From: Desulfobacterales bacterium
GTDB taxonomy: Bacteria; Desulfobacterota; Desulfobacteria; Desulfobacterales; JAEINQ01
Reading direction: 5' to 3'
Length of the DNA stretch: 64,000 nt
Assembly (NCBI GenBank): GCA_016342285.1
Contig: JAEINQ010000004.1
Location: forward strand, 93,242-157,241
The translations under genes and the position numbers were made by a program. Shown here one piece after another: positions 1-8,991 of this stretch (position 1 is its first letter; every line of letters starts with the position of its first letter). The notes beneath the pieces are model-generated. The model was given only the letters and a program-made list of their open reading frames with translations. It ran no database searches and had not been told where the DNA came from.

Positions 1-227
1 TTTGTCAGAAATACGTTCCGATACAGGTCAATGGACAGCCCTCACCTTCAAACTCAATATGAGTCAGAATTGAAAGGCTCAAATGCTATAAACATTTTGT
101 TTCGAATTCTTCTGGCGGTGCTCAATGGATTGAAACAGGGATTGTCAGCGGCAACCGGCCCGACGAGGCATTGTCAACGGCCAGCAGGTAGCAGGTGTTC
201 AAAGGGAACAGAATTTGGACAATCCCT

Positions 228-320
228 ATAAGCCACCACTTCCAGTGATGAACCCGTAACGGTTCACCCGTTCCGGCGCGAACAGAACAACCGTGTAAGG
301 GTAATGTCGAATATCCAGCC
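228..320 (-). repeat. Partial R1 dispersed repeat, inverted; no gene in 1-352
   Basis: The right-hand part of the R1 family, in the inverted orientation. It reads AAGCCACCACTTCCAGT, then a stretch like ACCCGTTCCGGCG, then ends near AATATCCAG. The same blocks occur in the same order at 7808-8033. The stretch from 1 to 227 holds no reading frame I would call a gene and no other recognisable element. Confidence 0.6.
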
Positions 321-352
321 GGAAAAACCCCGCCCCAAGCCGGCCCCTACCC

Positions 353-1792
353 TCACTTCGACCCCTTCCGACGCCGCTGTTTTTGGACGCGCCCTTTTTG
401 GTCCTGCACTTTTCCTTCGCGTCTTTTTCGGCCCAGGTCGCCTTTGGGTTTTCGGCCGGCAAATTCGATTCGCCCCGTACGCTGACGAAGCAGCACCCGA
501 ATCGGGGTCTTATCCAGGCCGGTCGCCTCCCGGAACTGGTTGACCAGGAATCGCTGATAGGAAAAATGGACACCCTCGGGAAAGTTGACGAACAAAACGA
601 TGGTCGGCGGGCCGGCGGTCACCTGGGTGGCGTAGTAGAACTTGAGCCGTTTTCCGTTGTGCATGGGCGGTTCGTTCCGGTCGGTGGCCTTTTGCAGAAT
701 ATTGTTCAGGCGCCCGGTGCCGATGCGGGTGTTGTACTGGGCATAGACCTCTTCCACGAGTTTGAAGATGCGGTGCACCCGCTGGCCGGTCAGGGCCGAG
801 ATGGTCATCACCGGGGCAAAATTGAGAAATTTGGCGGCATCGCGCAGTGATTCCGTAAAGGCCTTGGCGGTATGGAGGTCCTTTTCCACCAGGTCCCATT
901 TATTGACCAGAAAGATGCAGCCGCAACCGCGCTGGTGGGCATAGCCGGCCACGGAGATATCCTGATCGGTCACCCCTTCGTCGGCGTCAACGACAATCAG
1001 GGCCACATCACAGCGATCCAGGCTTCTGAGTGCCTTGATGATGGAAAATTTCTCCAGTTTCCTGGAGACCTTGCCCTTTCGGCGAATGCCGGCGGTGTCG
1101 ATGAGCAGAAAGCCGCGGTCGCCCGCACGGCAGATCGAATCGATGGCATCCCGGGTGGTTCCCGGCACGTCACTGACCAGCAGCCGCTCCTCGCCCAGGA
1201 TTTTGTTGATCAGCGATGACTTGCCGGCATTGGGCCTTCCGACCACGGCCACGCGGATCAGATCCTCCTGGGGTTCCGGCTCAGACTCGGGCAGGGTCTT
1301 GATCAACTGGTCGAGGAAATCGGGGACCCCGTATCCGTGCTCGGCGGAGATCGGGTAGAGGGTCTCGATGCCAAGTCCGTGGAATTCGTAGAGGTGCGCC
1401 TCCATCGTTTCGCCGTCAATCTTATTGACCACGAAGAAAACCGGTTTGGTCTGGGTCCGCAGGAGCTGGACCATTTCCCGGTCGTAAGGCGACACCCCGG
1501 CCCGACCATCAAGCATCAGCACCACGGCATCGGCGTCGTTGATGGCCATATGAACCTGCTGGCGAATCTGGGTGGCAAACGCATCTTCGTCCGGCTCGGC
1601 AAAGCCGCCGGTGTCCACCAGGGTAAAGAGCCGGTCGTCCCAGGCAGCGTCCAGGTAGATGCGGTCCCGGGTCACCCCCGGAAAATTGTCCACCAGGGCG
1701 TCCCGGCTTCGGGTCACCCGGTTAAAAAGGGTCGATTTGCCCACATTGGGCCGGCCGACAATGGTCACGATCGGTTTGGCGGACACGGGCAC
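353..1792 (-). CDS. der: Ribosome biogenesis GTPase Der (EngA)
   Basis: Essential double-domain GTPase that acts in maturation of the 50S ribosomal subunit. Two tandem G domains are visible. The first has GRPNVGKS at residues 13-20 and NKID further on; the second has GRPNAGKSS near residue 187, DTAGI and NKWD. A C-terminal KH-like domain and a very basic tail (RRRKGSK) follow. The length of 479 residues is a little above the usual 440-490 range centre, so the gene is complete. The start is GTG after AAAGGATA; a second GTG two codons downstream is an alternative. It stands alone, about 270 bp downstream of the amino-acid transporter operon on the same strand. The gap of 1793-2063 shows no gene. 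Confidence 0.97.
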   Translation of the reverse strand: MPVSAKPIVTIVGRPNVGKSTLFNRVTRSRDALVDNFPGVTRDRIYLDAAWDDRLFTLVDTGGFAEPDEDAFATQIRQQVHMAINDADAVVLMLDGRAGVSPYDREMVQLLRTQTKPVFFVVNKIDGETMEAHLYEFHGLGIETLYPISAEHGYGVPDFLDQLIKTLPESEPEPQEDLIRVAVVGRPNAGKSSLINKILGEERLLVSDVPGTTRDAIDSICRAGDRGFLLIDTAGIRRKGKVSRKLEKFSIIKALRSLDRCDVALIVVDADEGVTDQDISVAGYAHQRGCGCIFLVNKWDLVEKDLHTAKAFTESLRDAAKFLNFAPVMTISALTGQRVHRIFKLVEEVYAQYNTRIGTGRLNNILQKATDRNEPPMHNGKRLKFYYATQVTAGPPTIVLFVNFPEGVHFSYQRFLVNQFREATGLDKTPIRVLLRQRTGRIEFAGRKPKGDLGRKRREGKVQDQKGRVQKQRRRKGSK

Positions 1793-2063
1793 TATCCTTT
1801 AATGATTATGGTGTGTTTCAAATGACTTAATGATGCTGATTGACGCAGAGACTTGTCCGCCTCTGGCGGGTTGGGCAAAAAGGCCATTTATGGATGGAAA
1901 ACAGCTTGTTTTCTGGCGGGTATAGCCCATGGGCCGAAGGGTTGTCAATCGGCGAGGCGAGACGACAGACCGGCAGCACTGAAAAAGGGTCATGACCCCG
2001 ACAGCGTTTCGATGGGGCCGCATCAAGCATGAAAACATCGGGTAACGGGTATGGCGCGAGCCG

Positions 2064-2840
2064 TCAGAGAAGGATCTGGCTGAGAAAGAGTTTGGTCCGA
2101 TCATGCTGGGGGTTATCGAAAAACTCGTCCGGCGCGTTGCTTTCGACAATCTGGCCGTAGTCCATGAACAAAACCCGGTGGGCCACGCTTTTGGCAAATC
2201 CCATTTCATGGGTGACCACCAGCATGGTCATCCCTTCCTTGGCCAGATCGATCATCACATCCAGCACTTCCTTGATCATTTCCGGATCCAGGGCAGAGGT
2301 CGGCTCGTCGAAGAGCATGACATTGGGAGCCATGCAAAGGCTGCGGGCAATGGCCACTCGCTGCTGCTGACCACCGGAAAGCTGGCCCGGGAATTTTTTG
2401 GCCTGTTCGGCAATCTGCACCTTTTCCAGGTAGTGCATGGCCGCCTCTTCGGCTTCCCTTTTCGGGGTTTTACGCACCCAGATCGGCCCCAGGGTCAGGT
2501 TTTCCAGAATGGTGAGATGGGGAAACAGGTTAAAATGCTGGAAGACCATACCGACTTCGGCTCGAATCTTTTCGATATTCTTGATGTCGTTGGTCAGTTC
2601 AATGCCATCGACGATAATCTTCCCCCGCTGGTGCATCTCAAGCCGGTTGATGCACCGGATCAACGTGGACTTTCCCGACCCGGAGGGACCACAGATGACG
2701 ATGCGTTCCCCGCGGGCCACTTCCAGATTGATATCCTGGAGCACATGGAAATCGCCAAACCATTTGTGCATGCCGATGATCTCGATAATCGGTTTCTCAG
2801 CCACATTGTCCAAAACGGCACCGTTGTTTTCCTGGTTCAT
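2064..2840 (-). CDS. aapP: Amino-acid ABC transporter ATP-binding protein
   Basis: ATPase subunit of a polar or general L-amino-acid importer (GlnQ/AapP family), 258 residues. Walker A is GPSGSGKST, the signature is [15 protein letters not shown], Walker B is [15 protein letters not shown], and the H-loop is [10 protein letters not shown] 25-residue N-terminal extension precedes the ABC fold. It is the last gene of the four-gene set J-Q-M-P on the minus strand and is separated from the permease gene upstream by 276 bp containing an 8-bp tandem array. In characterised aap operons the genes lie close together, so this gap is unusual. The Shine-Dalgarno is weak (AAAGAGAG). Confidence 0.93.
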   Translation of the reverse strand: MNQENNGAVLDNVAEKPIIEIIGMHKWFGDFHVLQDINLEVARGERIVICGPSGSGKSTLIRCINRLEMHQRGKIIVDGIELTNDIKNIEKIRAEVGMVFQHFNLFPHLTILENLTLGPIWVRKTPKREAEEAAMHYLEKVQIAEQAKKFPGQLSGGQQQRVAIARSLCMAPNVMLFDEPTSALDPEMIKEVLDVMIDLAKEGMTMLVVTHEMGFAKSVAHRVLFMDYGQIVESNAPDEFFDNPQHDRTKLFLSQILL

Positions 2841-2955
2841 GAATCGCTCTCTTTGAAATTTCGCAAAATGTCAATGACGGGTTGTCTTCGTCTTTGCCGG
2901 ACCTCAAAAATACCGGGTTAGCAGCCATATTCGGTTCTTCTCTGAATTCGTCTGG

Positions 2956-3114
2956 CCCTCGACCCCTCGACCCCTCGACCCCTCGAACCCTCGAACCCTC
3001 GAACCCTCGACCCCTCGAACCCTCGAACCCTTCGACCCCTCGACCCCTCGAACCCCTCGAACCCTTCGACCCCTCGACCCCTCGACCCCTCGAACCCTCG
3101 AACCCTCGAACCCT
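2956..3114. repeat. 8-bp tandem array (CCCTCGAM) between aapM and aapP
   Basis: About nineteen contiguous units of CCCTCGAA or CCCTCGAC, with a few 9-bp units containing an extra C or T (CCCTTCGAC, CCCCTCGAA). The array begins just upstream of aapP and runs to within three bases of the aapM stop codon, so it is transcribed if the operon is. All three frames are open on both strands through the array, which gives false coding signals. Unit variants are interspersed rather than blocked. The 8-bp period is clear by eye. Confidence 0.95.
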
Positions 3115-3116
3115 TA

Positions 3117-4208
3117 TTAAAGCCCCGTATCCAGTTCCCGTTCCAGCCGTCGGCTGTAGTTGGACATGAAAAAGCAACAGACAAAGTAGATCAACGCGAT
3201 AAAAATATAGGCTTCCGTGCTGTATCCCATCCATTTGGGATCCGACAGTACCGACTGGGTCGTTTTCAACAGGTCATACAGGGCAATGATCACCACCAAT
3301 GACGTGTCTTTAAAGGCGGAGATCAGGATGCTGACCGTCGGGGGGATCACGATCTTCAGCGCCTGGGGCAAAATGACCAGCCGCATGGTCTGGTAGTAGT
3401 TTAATCCCAGGGAATCGGCCGCCTCATATTGCCCCTTGTTCATCCCCTGCAGCCCCCCCCGAACCACTTCGGCAATATAGGCTGCGGTAAATAAAATAAT
3501 GGCCACCTGGGCACGAAGAATCTTGTTGAACGTCACGCCTTCGGGCAAAAGCAGCGGAAATACCACCGAAGACATGAACAGCAGGCTGATGAGCGGAACG
3601 CCCCGAATGAGTTCGATGTAGATGATGCACAGGGATTTGACAACGGGGAGCCGGGACTGGCGTCCCAGTGCGAGGATGACCCCCAGCGGATAGGCGGCGG
3701 TCAGGCCGAACACGCTCAGGATCAGGGTCAGGGGAAGCCCGCCCCACTGGGTGCTTTCCACCGCATCCAGGCCGAAAAGACCGCCTTTCATCAGCAGACC
3801 CATGACAAAGAGGCCGATCAGCCAGGCCCAGGTCAGTGATTTCTTCCAGTGTTTTCGATCCTGGCTGTAGAAGAGCAGGCCGACCAGCATCACCATGGCC
3901 AGCAGGGGCCGCCACTGAAGATCATGGGGAAAAAAGCCGAAGGTAATAAACCGGATATTGGCGGGAATGATCGACCAGCAGGCCCCTTCACTGGAGCGGC
4001 ATACGTCGCTTGCCGTCATCCAGTTGGCCTTGATAAAGGCCCAGTTGATAAACGGAGGAAGCGTCTTGCCCAAGACATACAAGGTCACAAGGGTCAGCAG
4101 GGAATTGAACCAACCGTTGAAAAGGTTTTGTCGAATCCAACCGATCGCCCCGATGCTGGAGACCGGCGGCCTGATCTTTTCATTGATCGTTTGTGAATGG
4201 TCGTTCAT
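3117..4208 (-). CDS. aapM: Amino-acid ABC transporter permease (AapM type)
   Basis: Inner-membrane permease of the amino-acid importer, 363 residues, which is long for the HisM/GlnP family but normal for the AapM/BztC type with extra N-terminal membrane segments. The cytoplasmic EAA loop is EAADSLGLNYYQTMRLVILP, preceded by IAEVVRGGLQGMNKGQYEA. Several hydrophobic segments occur before the loop (LLAMVMLVGLLFY, LIGLFVMGLLM) and after it (AYIFIALIYFVCCFFM). It pairs with AapQ (4901-6097) and is energised by AapP. A 692-bp repeat-filled gap separates it from aapQ, so co-transcription is assumed from gene order rather than from spacing. Confidence 0.93.
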   Translation of the reverse strand: MNDHSQTINEKIRPPVSSIGAIGWIRQNLFNGWFNSLLTLVTLYVLGKTLPPFINWAFIKANWMTASDVCRSSEGACWSIIPANIRFITFGFFPHDLQWRPLLAMVMLVGLLFYSQDRKHWKKSLTWAWLIGLFVMGLLMKGGLFGLDAVESTQWGGLPLTLILSVFGLTAAYPLGVILALGRQSRLPVVKSLCIIYIELIRGVPLISLLFMSSVVFPLLLPEGVTFNKILRAQVAIILFTAAYIAEVVRGGLQGMNKGQYEAADSLGLNYYQTMRLVILPQALKIVIPPTVSILISAFKDTSLVVIIALYDLLKTTQSVLSDPKWMGYSTEAYIFIALIYFVCCFFMSNYSRRLERELDTGL

Positions 4209-4292
4209 GGGCTCACTATATCATCAAAATGGATGGTCTCGTAAAAAAGCGGTTTCAGGCCGCGAACGGCCATATATCTGAAAGGAACTGTC

Positions 4293-4386
4293 CGTCATTC
4301 CCGCGTAGGCGGGAATCCAGTGATTTCAAAAGAGTCTGGATGCCTGCCTGCGCAGAGCCTGCCCCTGCGAAGGCAGGGGAATGACG
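4293..4386. repeat. GTCATTCCCGC-type palindromic intergenic repeat
   Basis: A 94-bp composite palindrome that starts CGTCATTCCCGCG and ends GGGGAATGACG. Two smaller hairpins (CCCGCGTAGGCGGG and CCTGCCCCTGCGAAGGCAGG) lie in the arms. A second copy in this window is at 41887-41977. Elements with this GTCATTCCCGC/GCGGGAATCCAG signature are very common between genes in proteobacteria. Confidence 0.85.
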
Positions 4387-4489
4387 CCATATGTGGCTTT
4401 TCAGCTCTGAATTCATATTGTTATCGGGCGTCATCGGAAGCTACTTCCTTAGAAGTACGAATTTACCACAAAGACACAAAGTTAACACA

Positions 4490-4752
4490 CTAAGTGAGCC
4501 TCCACCCGCAGAGCGGGTGGCCTTAAGAGGCCCTCCAAAGGAGGGCTTAATGTCCAATATCCAATTTTCAATTCTCAATGTTCAAGGAAGGTATTCTGCC
4601 ATTTTAGCCTTTAAAAAAACTGGCAGAGCGAAGCGATTCAACACTTGAGCATTAGATATTGAGTATTGGAAATTCACGGTAGCCGTTCTCGCCGGGACGG
4701 CGAGAACCTCTTCCGGTCCACCACTTGAAGTGGTGGTTTAATGCCAGAATTA
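4490..4752 (+). repeat. R1 dispersed repeat, full copy
   Basis: Reference copy of the family called R1 here. It has these blocks in order: hairpin CCACCCGCAGAGCGGGTGG; hairpin GCCCTCCAAAGGAGGGC; TTAATGTCCAATATCCAA; CAATGTTCAAGGAAGGTATT; CTGCCATTTTAGCC; GGCAGAGCG; CACTTGAGCATT; GTATTGGAAATTCACGGTAG; TTCTCGCCGGGACGGCGAGAA; CCACCACTTGAAGTGGTGG. The same block order recurs at 7808-8033 and 30148-30690, with partial copies elsewhere. It sits in the 692-bp aapQ-aapM gap, which otherwise holds only the palindrome at 4293-4386 and hairpins near 4861-4904. Confidence 0.85.
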
Positions 4753-4860
4753 TCTGATCTTTTCTTTGTGATCGTTGTGTGGTTTCAAATGACTTTTTAC
4801 GGGTCTGTCAAAATTAGGGCAACGCCGCGCTTCATAAACATGCGTCACCTTGCTCTTCCC

Positions 4861-4904
4861 AAGCGGCGAAGCCGCGCTTCATAAACGTGCGCCAGCACGT
4901 TTAT
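4861..4904 (-). terminator. Double hairpin at the end of aapQ
   Basis: Two perfect small hairpins follow each other. ATAAACGTGC/GCACGTTTAT with a 4-nt loop (4881-4904) overlaps the aapQ stop codon, and AAGCGGCGAAGCCGCGCTT lies at 4861-4879. No U-tract follows, so this may be a 3'-end stabiliser or a weak terminator. Part of the second hairpin, GCCGCGCTTCATAAAC, is repeated directly at 4831-4846. Confidence 0.5.
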
Positions 4905-6097
4905 CGTTCCACCAATTTTATTTTTTTATTGTACCAGTTCATAAAGGCCGAGGTCAGCAGGCTCAAGACCAGATAAACGATCATCATCAGGCCGATACCC
5001 TCGATGGCCTGTCCGGTCTGATTGATGGTGGTACCGGCCACACTGACAAAGTCGGGGTATCCGATGGCCACGGCCAGGGAACTGTTTTTGGTCAGGTTCA
5101 ACATCTGGCTGGTCAAGGGCGGAATGATCACCCGAAGGGCCTGGGGCAGAATGACCAGGTTCAGCAACTGGCCCGGTCGCAGCCCGATGGCCATGGCCGC
5201 CTCGGTCTGCCCTTTGCTCACCGACTGGATACCGGCGCGCACCACTTCGGCCACAAAAGCCGCCGTATAAAGCACCAGCCCCAGCAGCAGCGCCGTAAAC
5301 TCGGGGCTGACGTTGACCCCCCCCTTAAAATTAAACCCGACCAATGCGGGGGTATCCATGGCCGTGGGCGCCCCGGCCAACAGCCAGACCAGCATGGGAA
5401 GCCCCACAACGATGGCCACAGATGCCGAAAAGACCGGAAAGGGCAGTCCGGTATCATCCTGCCGGCGTCTGGCCCAACGGCGCATGAAATAGCTGATGAG
5501 GCAACCGGCCGCAAAGGCGATAACCATGTATTTTTGGGCTGGGTGCGATTCCGGAACGCCGAAAACCAGCCCGCGGTTGCTCAGAAAAACATGGGGCATG
5601 GGGCACAATGCCTGGTGGGGGCCCGGCAGGACATTGTAAAAGAAGGCGTACCAGAAAAACAGCTGCAGGAGTATGGGGATGTCCTGAAGCACCTCGATGT
5701 AGACAGCGGCCATACGCGACACCAGCCAATTGGCCGAAAGCCTGGCGATGCCGATGAAGGTTCCGAGCAATACCGATAACACGACCCCGATAAACGACAC
5801 GATCAGCGTGTTCAATGCGCCGACCACCAAGGCTTTTCCGTAACTGTCGGCGGCGGTATAGGGGATGAGGGATTCACCGATCTCAAAGGCGGATTCCTTG
5901 CCCAGGAAACCGAGTCCCGTCGCGATGGATTGTCGCTCAAGGTTGGCCAGGGTGTTGGACAACAGATAATATCCCAGCAGTGCCACGCCGGCTGCCACCC
6001 CGATCTGATACAAGATGGCCCGCTTATCCGGATCGTTAAAAAAAGGCACCGCTACTTGCGGTTGTCCGCCGGAAGTCTCTGATGTATTCTTTGGCAT
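4901..6097 (-). CDS. aapQ: Amino-acid ABC transporter permease (AapQ type)
   Basis: Second inner-membrane permease of the importer, 398 residues, the usual size for AapQ. It has an N-terminal membrane segment (VGVAAGVALLGYYLLSNTLA), a long periplasmic insert, and the EAA loop EAAMAIGLRPGQLLNLVILP near the C-terminal third, followed by NLTKNSSLAVAIGYPDFVSV, which is typical of AapQ/BztB. It lies between aapJ and aapM. The Shine-Dalgarno is poor, and the start codon lies only 11 bases below a terminator-like hairpin, which suggests that expression is lowered relative to the binding protein. Confidence 0.93.
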   Translation of the reverse strand: MPKNTSETSGGQPQVAVPFFNDPDKRAILYQIGVAAGVALLGYYLLSNTLANLERQSIATGLGFLGKESAFEIGESLIPYTAADSYGKALVVGALNTLIVSFIGVVLSVLLGTFIGIARLSANWLVSRMAAVYIEVLQDIPILLQLFFWYAFFYNVLPGPHQALCPMPHVFLSNRGLVFGVPESHPAQKYMVIAFAAGCLISYFMRRWARRRQDDTGLPFPVFSASVAIVVGLPMLVWLLAGAPTAMDTPALVGFNFKGGVNVSPEFTALLLGLVLYTAAFVAEVVRAGIQSVSKGQTEAAMAIGLRPGQLLNLVILPQALRVIIPPLTSQMLNLTKNSSLAVAIGYPDFVSVAGTTINQTGQAIEGIGLMMIVYLVLSLLTSAFMNWYNKKIKLVER

Positions 6098-6108
6098 GTT
6101 TTGTTCTT

Positions 6109-6159
6109 AAAAAAGCGGGCTGTCGGGTGGGCTGGTGACAACCGTCCTGCCCGACAGCC
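6109..6159 (-). terminator. Intra-operon terminator/attenuator between aapJ and aapQ
   Basis: On the minus strand a GC-rich stem, GGCTGTCGGG pairing with CCCGACAGCC, is followed directly by GC and a T6 run. This is the classical form of an intrinsic terminator. It lies between the binding-protein gene and its permease gene and would let most transcripts end after aapJ, matching the usual excess of binding protein over permease. Confidence 0.75.
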
Positions 6160-6290
6160 TCATGAAACATAAGGGTTGGAAAGCAAACGGTGCCCGCATT
6201 TAAGATTCGGTCCGTTAACCCGGGAAATCCGTTACCGGATCAGCAGAAACGGGTAGCCGCTGCTTTCACCCGGTTTTACCCTATCGTTGC

Positions 6291-6386
6291 AAAAGCCGGA
6301 GGGCTCCAGAGCCCAGACGCAAAGGGTGAAGTCCCGCCTTGGCGGGACAAACCCTGTCAACGCCGGATCTGGAGTTCTCCGGCTTT
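6291..6386 (-). other. Nested hairpin downstream of aapJ
   Basis: The outer arms AAAGCCGGAGGGCTCCAGA and TCTGGAGTTCTCCGGCTTT pair with two mismatches. Inside lies a perfect hairpin, GTCCCGCC/GGCGGGAC (6331-6348), flanked by AGGGT/ACCCT. The structure begins 10 bases after the aapJ stop codon. A role in 3'-end protection of the aapJ message is plausible but inferred. Confidence 0.6.
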
Positions 6387-6396
6387 CCCATAGGGT

Positions 6397-7416
6397 TTAC
6401 TTAAATGGCGGAGAATACATCAGCCCACCGTTGGTCCACAGGGCGTTGAGGCCGCGTTCGATTCCAAGGGCCGTATTCACGCCGACATTTCTTTCAAAGA
6501 CCTCACCGTAATTGCCCACCTGCTTGACGATGTTGTAGGCAAACTTCTCGCCCAGGCCCAGGGCCTTGCCGTTGCCTTCCGTGACACCGAGAAACCGCTG
6601 GATCATGGGGTTCTTGCTTTTTAACATGGCATCGACGTTCTTGGAGGTGATCCCCAGCTCTTCGGCATTGATCATCGCATACACGGCATAATTGACGATG
6701 TCTTTCCACTGGTTGTCGCCGTGACGCACGGCAGGGGCCAGGGGTTCTTTTGAAATGATTTCCGGCAGGATCACGTAGGCCTGGGGATTGGGGGCGACGG
6801 CGCGGGTGCCGGCCAACTGGGAAGCATCCGAGGTCAGCACGTCACAGCGGCCGGCAAAAAACGCCTTGGCCAGCTCAGCGGTGTTTTCGATGACAACGGG
6901 ACTCATCTTCATATTGTTGGACCGGAAATAATCGGCCACATTCTGCTCGGTGGTCGTGCCGGGAAGCACGCAGACCGTGGCGCCGTCAAGATCCTTGGCG
7001 CTTTTCACGCCGAGTTTTTTGGGAATCAAAAACCCCTGGCCGTCGTAGTAATTGACCTGGGCAAAGTCAAGGCCCAAATCCGTGTCACGGCTCAGGGTCT
7101 GGGTGCAGTTACGGGTGAGCACATCGATCTCACCGGACTGAAGAGCGGTAAAACGCGTCTTGGCCGTCAAAGGGGTATACCTGACCTTGTCGGCATCACC
7201 GAACACCGCCGCGGCGACGGCCCGGGCCGTGTCCACATCAAGCCCTTTCCAAACGCCCTTCTCATCCGGCTTTCCAAAGCCGAAGAGATCACCGTTCACG
7301 CCGGCCTGAACAAATCCTTTGGCCTTGACATCTTCAAGCGTACCGGCGTTGACCACGGGTGCCAGGGCCAGGGCCACGACAAGCAGTGCTACCAATCCTA
7401 ACAACATTCTTTTCAT
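6397..7416 (-). CDS. aapJ: Amino-acid ABC transporter periplasmic binding protein
   Basis: Solute-binding protein (family 3, AapJ/BztA type), 339 residues from the chosen start. A signal peptide is clear (MKRMLLGLVALLVVALALAP, cleavage after VNA). The mature protein begins GTLEDVKAKGFVQAGVNGD, as in general L-amino-acid binding proteins, and later shows LTAKTRFTALQSGEIDVLTR and GTTTEQNVADYF. The start at 7416 follows GAGGAGGAACAG; an in-frame ATG 18 codons upstream has no ribosome-binding site and would spoil the signal peptide. It is the first gene of the importer set. The 764 bp upstream to 8180 hold the promoter region and an inverted R1 copy but no gene. Confidence 0.95.
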   Translation of the reverse strand: MKRMLLGLVALLVVALALAPVVNAGTLEDVKAKGFVQAGVNGDLFGFGKPDEKGVWKGLDVDTARAVAAAVFGDADKVRYTPLTAKTRFTALQSGEIDVLTRNCTQTLSRDTDLGLDFAQVNYYDGQGFLIPKKLGVKSAKDLDGATVCVLPGTTTEQNVADYFRSNNMKMSPVVIENTAELAKAFFAGRCDVLTSDASQLAGTRAVAPNPQAYVILPEIISKEPLAPAVRHGDNQWKDIVNYAVYAMINAEELGITSKNVDAMLKSKNPMIQRFLGVTEGNGKALGLGEKFAYNIVKQVGNYGEVFERNVGVNTALGIERGLNALWTNGGLMYSPPFK

Positions 7417-7807
7417 CTGTTCCTCCTCTTTGTGAATAGCCTTCGGTTTGCTGGATCGCATGAGCCGCAATCCAAGGATTCCGGCTCACCTCATGCCGGT
7501 TGACCATTGCGGGTATCGCCCCGGCTTCGGGTGAAAGCATGTCCCCGATTCATGATGGTGCATGGCGAGGTGAAGCCAACGCAGAAATTGAATGCATCGT
7601 AAAGGCTGAATATTTCGCAATTTACCTTAGGCGCCCCTTTTTATCAAGGACAAAACAGTTCCAGGCCATCCCCATGCACCGCAAGTTCCGTGCCCACGAC
7701 AGCTTTCCACTCTTGGGGTTGAATTTTATGGTGTCGATGGTGTAAAGTCATGGAAACTGCCGTTGCCGGCTCAATACAAATTCGTCTATTTCTCTTGTGG
7801 TTTACGA

Positions 7808-8033
7808 CGATCTTGTCAGTGGCAAGAAGCCACCATTTCCAGTTGTGGACCCGGAAAGGTTCTACCGTTCCGGCGAGAAAACCACTGTGAATTCTCAATG
7901 CTCAAGTGTGGAGTCGCTTTGCTCTACCAATTAAAAAAGGCTAAAATGGCAGAATTCCTTCCTTGAACATTGAACCCTCTTCGAGAGAGCTTCCTGAGGC
8001 CACCCGCTCTGCGTGTGGCGCCTCACTTTCTGC
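7808..8033 (-). repeat. R1 dispersed repeat, full inverted copy
   Basis: Carries the R1 blocks in reverse order: AAGCCACCATTTCCAGTTG, TACCGTTCCGGCGAGAAAA, TGAATTCTCAATGCTCAAGTG, GGCTAAAATGGCAGAATTCC, TTCCTTGAACATTGAA and finally CCACCCGCTCTGCG. It lies between the divergent aapJ and lipoprotein genes, on the lipoprotein side. Confidence 0.8.
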
Positions 8034-8180
8034 CCGGGGTGCCTGCGAACACCGACCCGGGCTTGACGGAACAACGCATTGAAGATAGCCTGATGGCGAC
8101 ACGAAACAGCTTTTACCGGTCACGCAACCGGATCATCTTGCGATTCTGACCGCCAATGACCATTTCAGGAGGGAACGACC

Positions 8181-8798
8181 ATGAAAACGAACGCAAACCA
8201 TCGCTGGGCACTGGGTTGTATCTTGCTGATGGGACTGGCCCTCTCGGCCTGTGCGTCCACATCCTACATCGGCATCGACTATGGCCTGCCACCGGCCACG
8301 GAATCCATGAAAGGCCGGCAGGTTTTTGTTCAAACCACGGATCAAAGACCTTCCGCCGAAACCCTTGCGCCCAGCGCAAAAGAGGATTTCGAACATTTCA
8401 CCGGACTCTTCAGCCTTTCCGTGGGAAAAGCCGATGAAAAACCGATGATCATCGGCGCCTTTGATGTCCCGACCCTTTTCAAAGAGGCATTTCACCGGCG
8501 TCTCGAGGATCTCGGTGCGGTGGTGATGGGCCAGGCCGGATCCGAATCGGTCACTGTTGATATTGCCATCCAGGAATTTGTTCTGGGAAAAGAGGGCCGC
8601 CAGTACCGGGCCAAACTGACCTATACGGCCGCCCTGGTCCACCCGGCGGGCAAGACCGTCACCAAGACCATCAGCGGCAACGCCGAACGGATGAAGATCA
8701 CCGGAAAGCGGGACATGGAAAAACTGCTCGGGGAGATCTTCACCGACATGGTCAACCGGCTGGACCTTGCCGGGCTCTTTCGGGAAGCGGGATACTGA
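8181..8798 (+). CDS. Putative lipoprotein, YajG-like
   Basis: A 205-residue envelope protein of unknown function. The signal sequence ends in a lipobox (ALSAC, cysteine near residue 25), so it is probably lipid-anchored. After this come QVFVQTTDQRP, a central FKEAFHRRLEDLGA segment and a C-terminal region with alternating beta pattern (SVTVDIAIQEFVLGKEG, YRAKLTYTAALVHPAG). This layout resembles the YajG/YajG-like outer-membrane lipoprotein group. The start follows a strong GGAGGG. It is a single-gene unit: the neighbours on both sides are on the other strand. Confidence 0.7.
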   Translation: MKTNANHRWALGCILLMGLALSACASTSYIGIDYGLPPATESMKGRQVFVQTTDQRPSAETLAPSAKEDFEHFTGLFSLSVGKADEKPMIIGAFDVPTLFKEAFHRRLEDLGAVVMGQAGSESVTVDIAIQEFVLGKEGRQYRAKLTYTAALVHPAGKTVTKTISGNAERMKITGKRDMEKLLGEIFTDMVNRLDLAGLFREAGY

Positions 8799-8991
8799 CG
8801 TACCGGTGCTGACGGATAGGGATGGAAGTGATGGTGAATTTTAGAATGGATAAGTGAAAACGCTTGTTTGCACGGGCCATTGGGGAATTTCGCTTAGAAC
8901 TTTTTTTGGGGGGCAAAACTGGCCGCCTAAGACTATTTTCAAGCTCATTTATCTATCAACACATTGGCAATGGCGCCAAGTGCTGCCGAAG

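Noticed and set aside
1799..2209. 136-codon frame between der and aapP
   Set aside because: It overlaps the end of aapP in another frame, with no family features.
2956..3114. Tandem arrays (also 25124-25677) as CRISPR arrays
   Set aside because: Unit length is 7-8 bp with no spacers, and no cas genes are present.
4391..4648. 85-codon frame over an R1 repeat
   Set aside because: It lies inside a dispersed non-coding repeat that recurs without a conserved frame.
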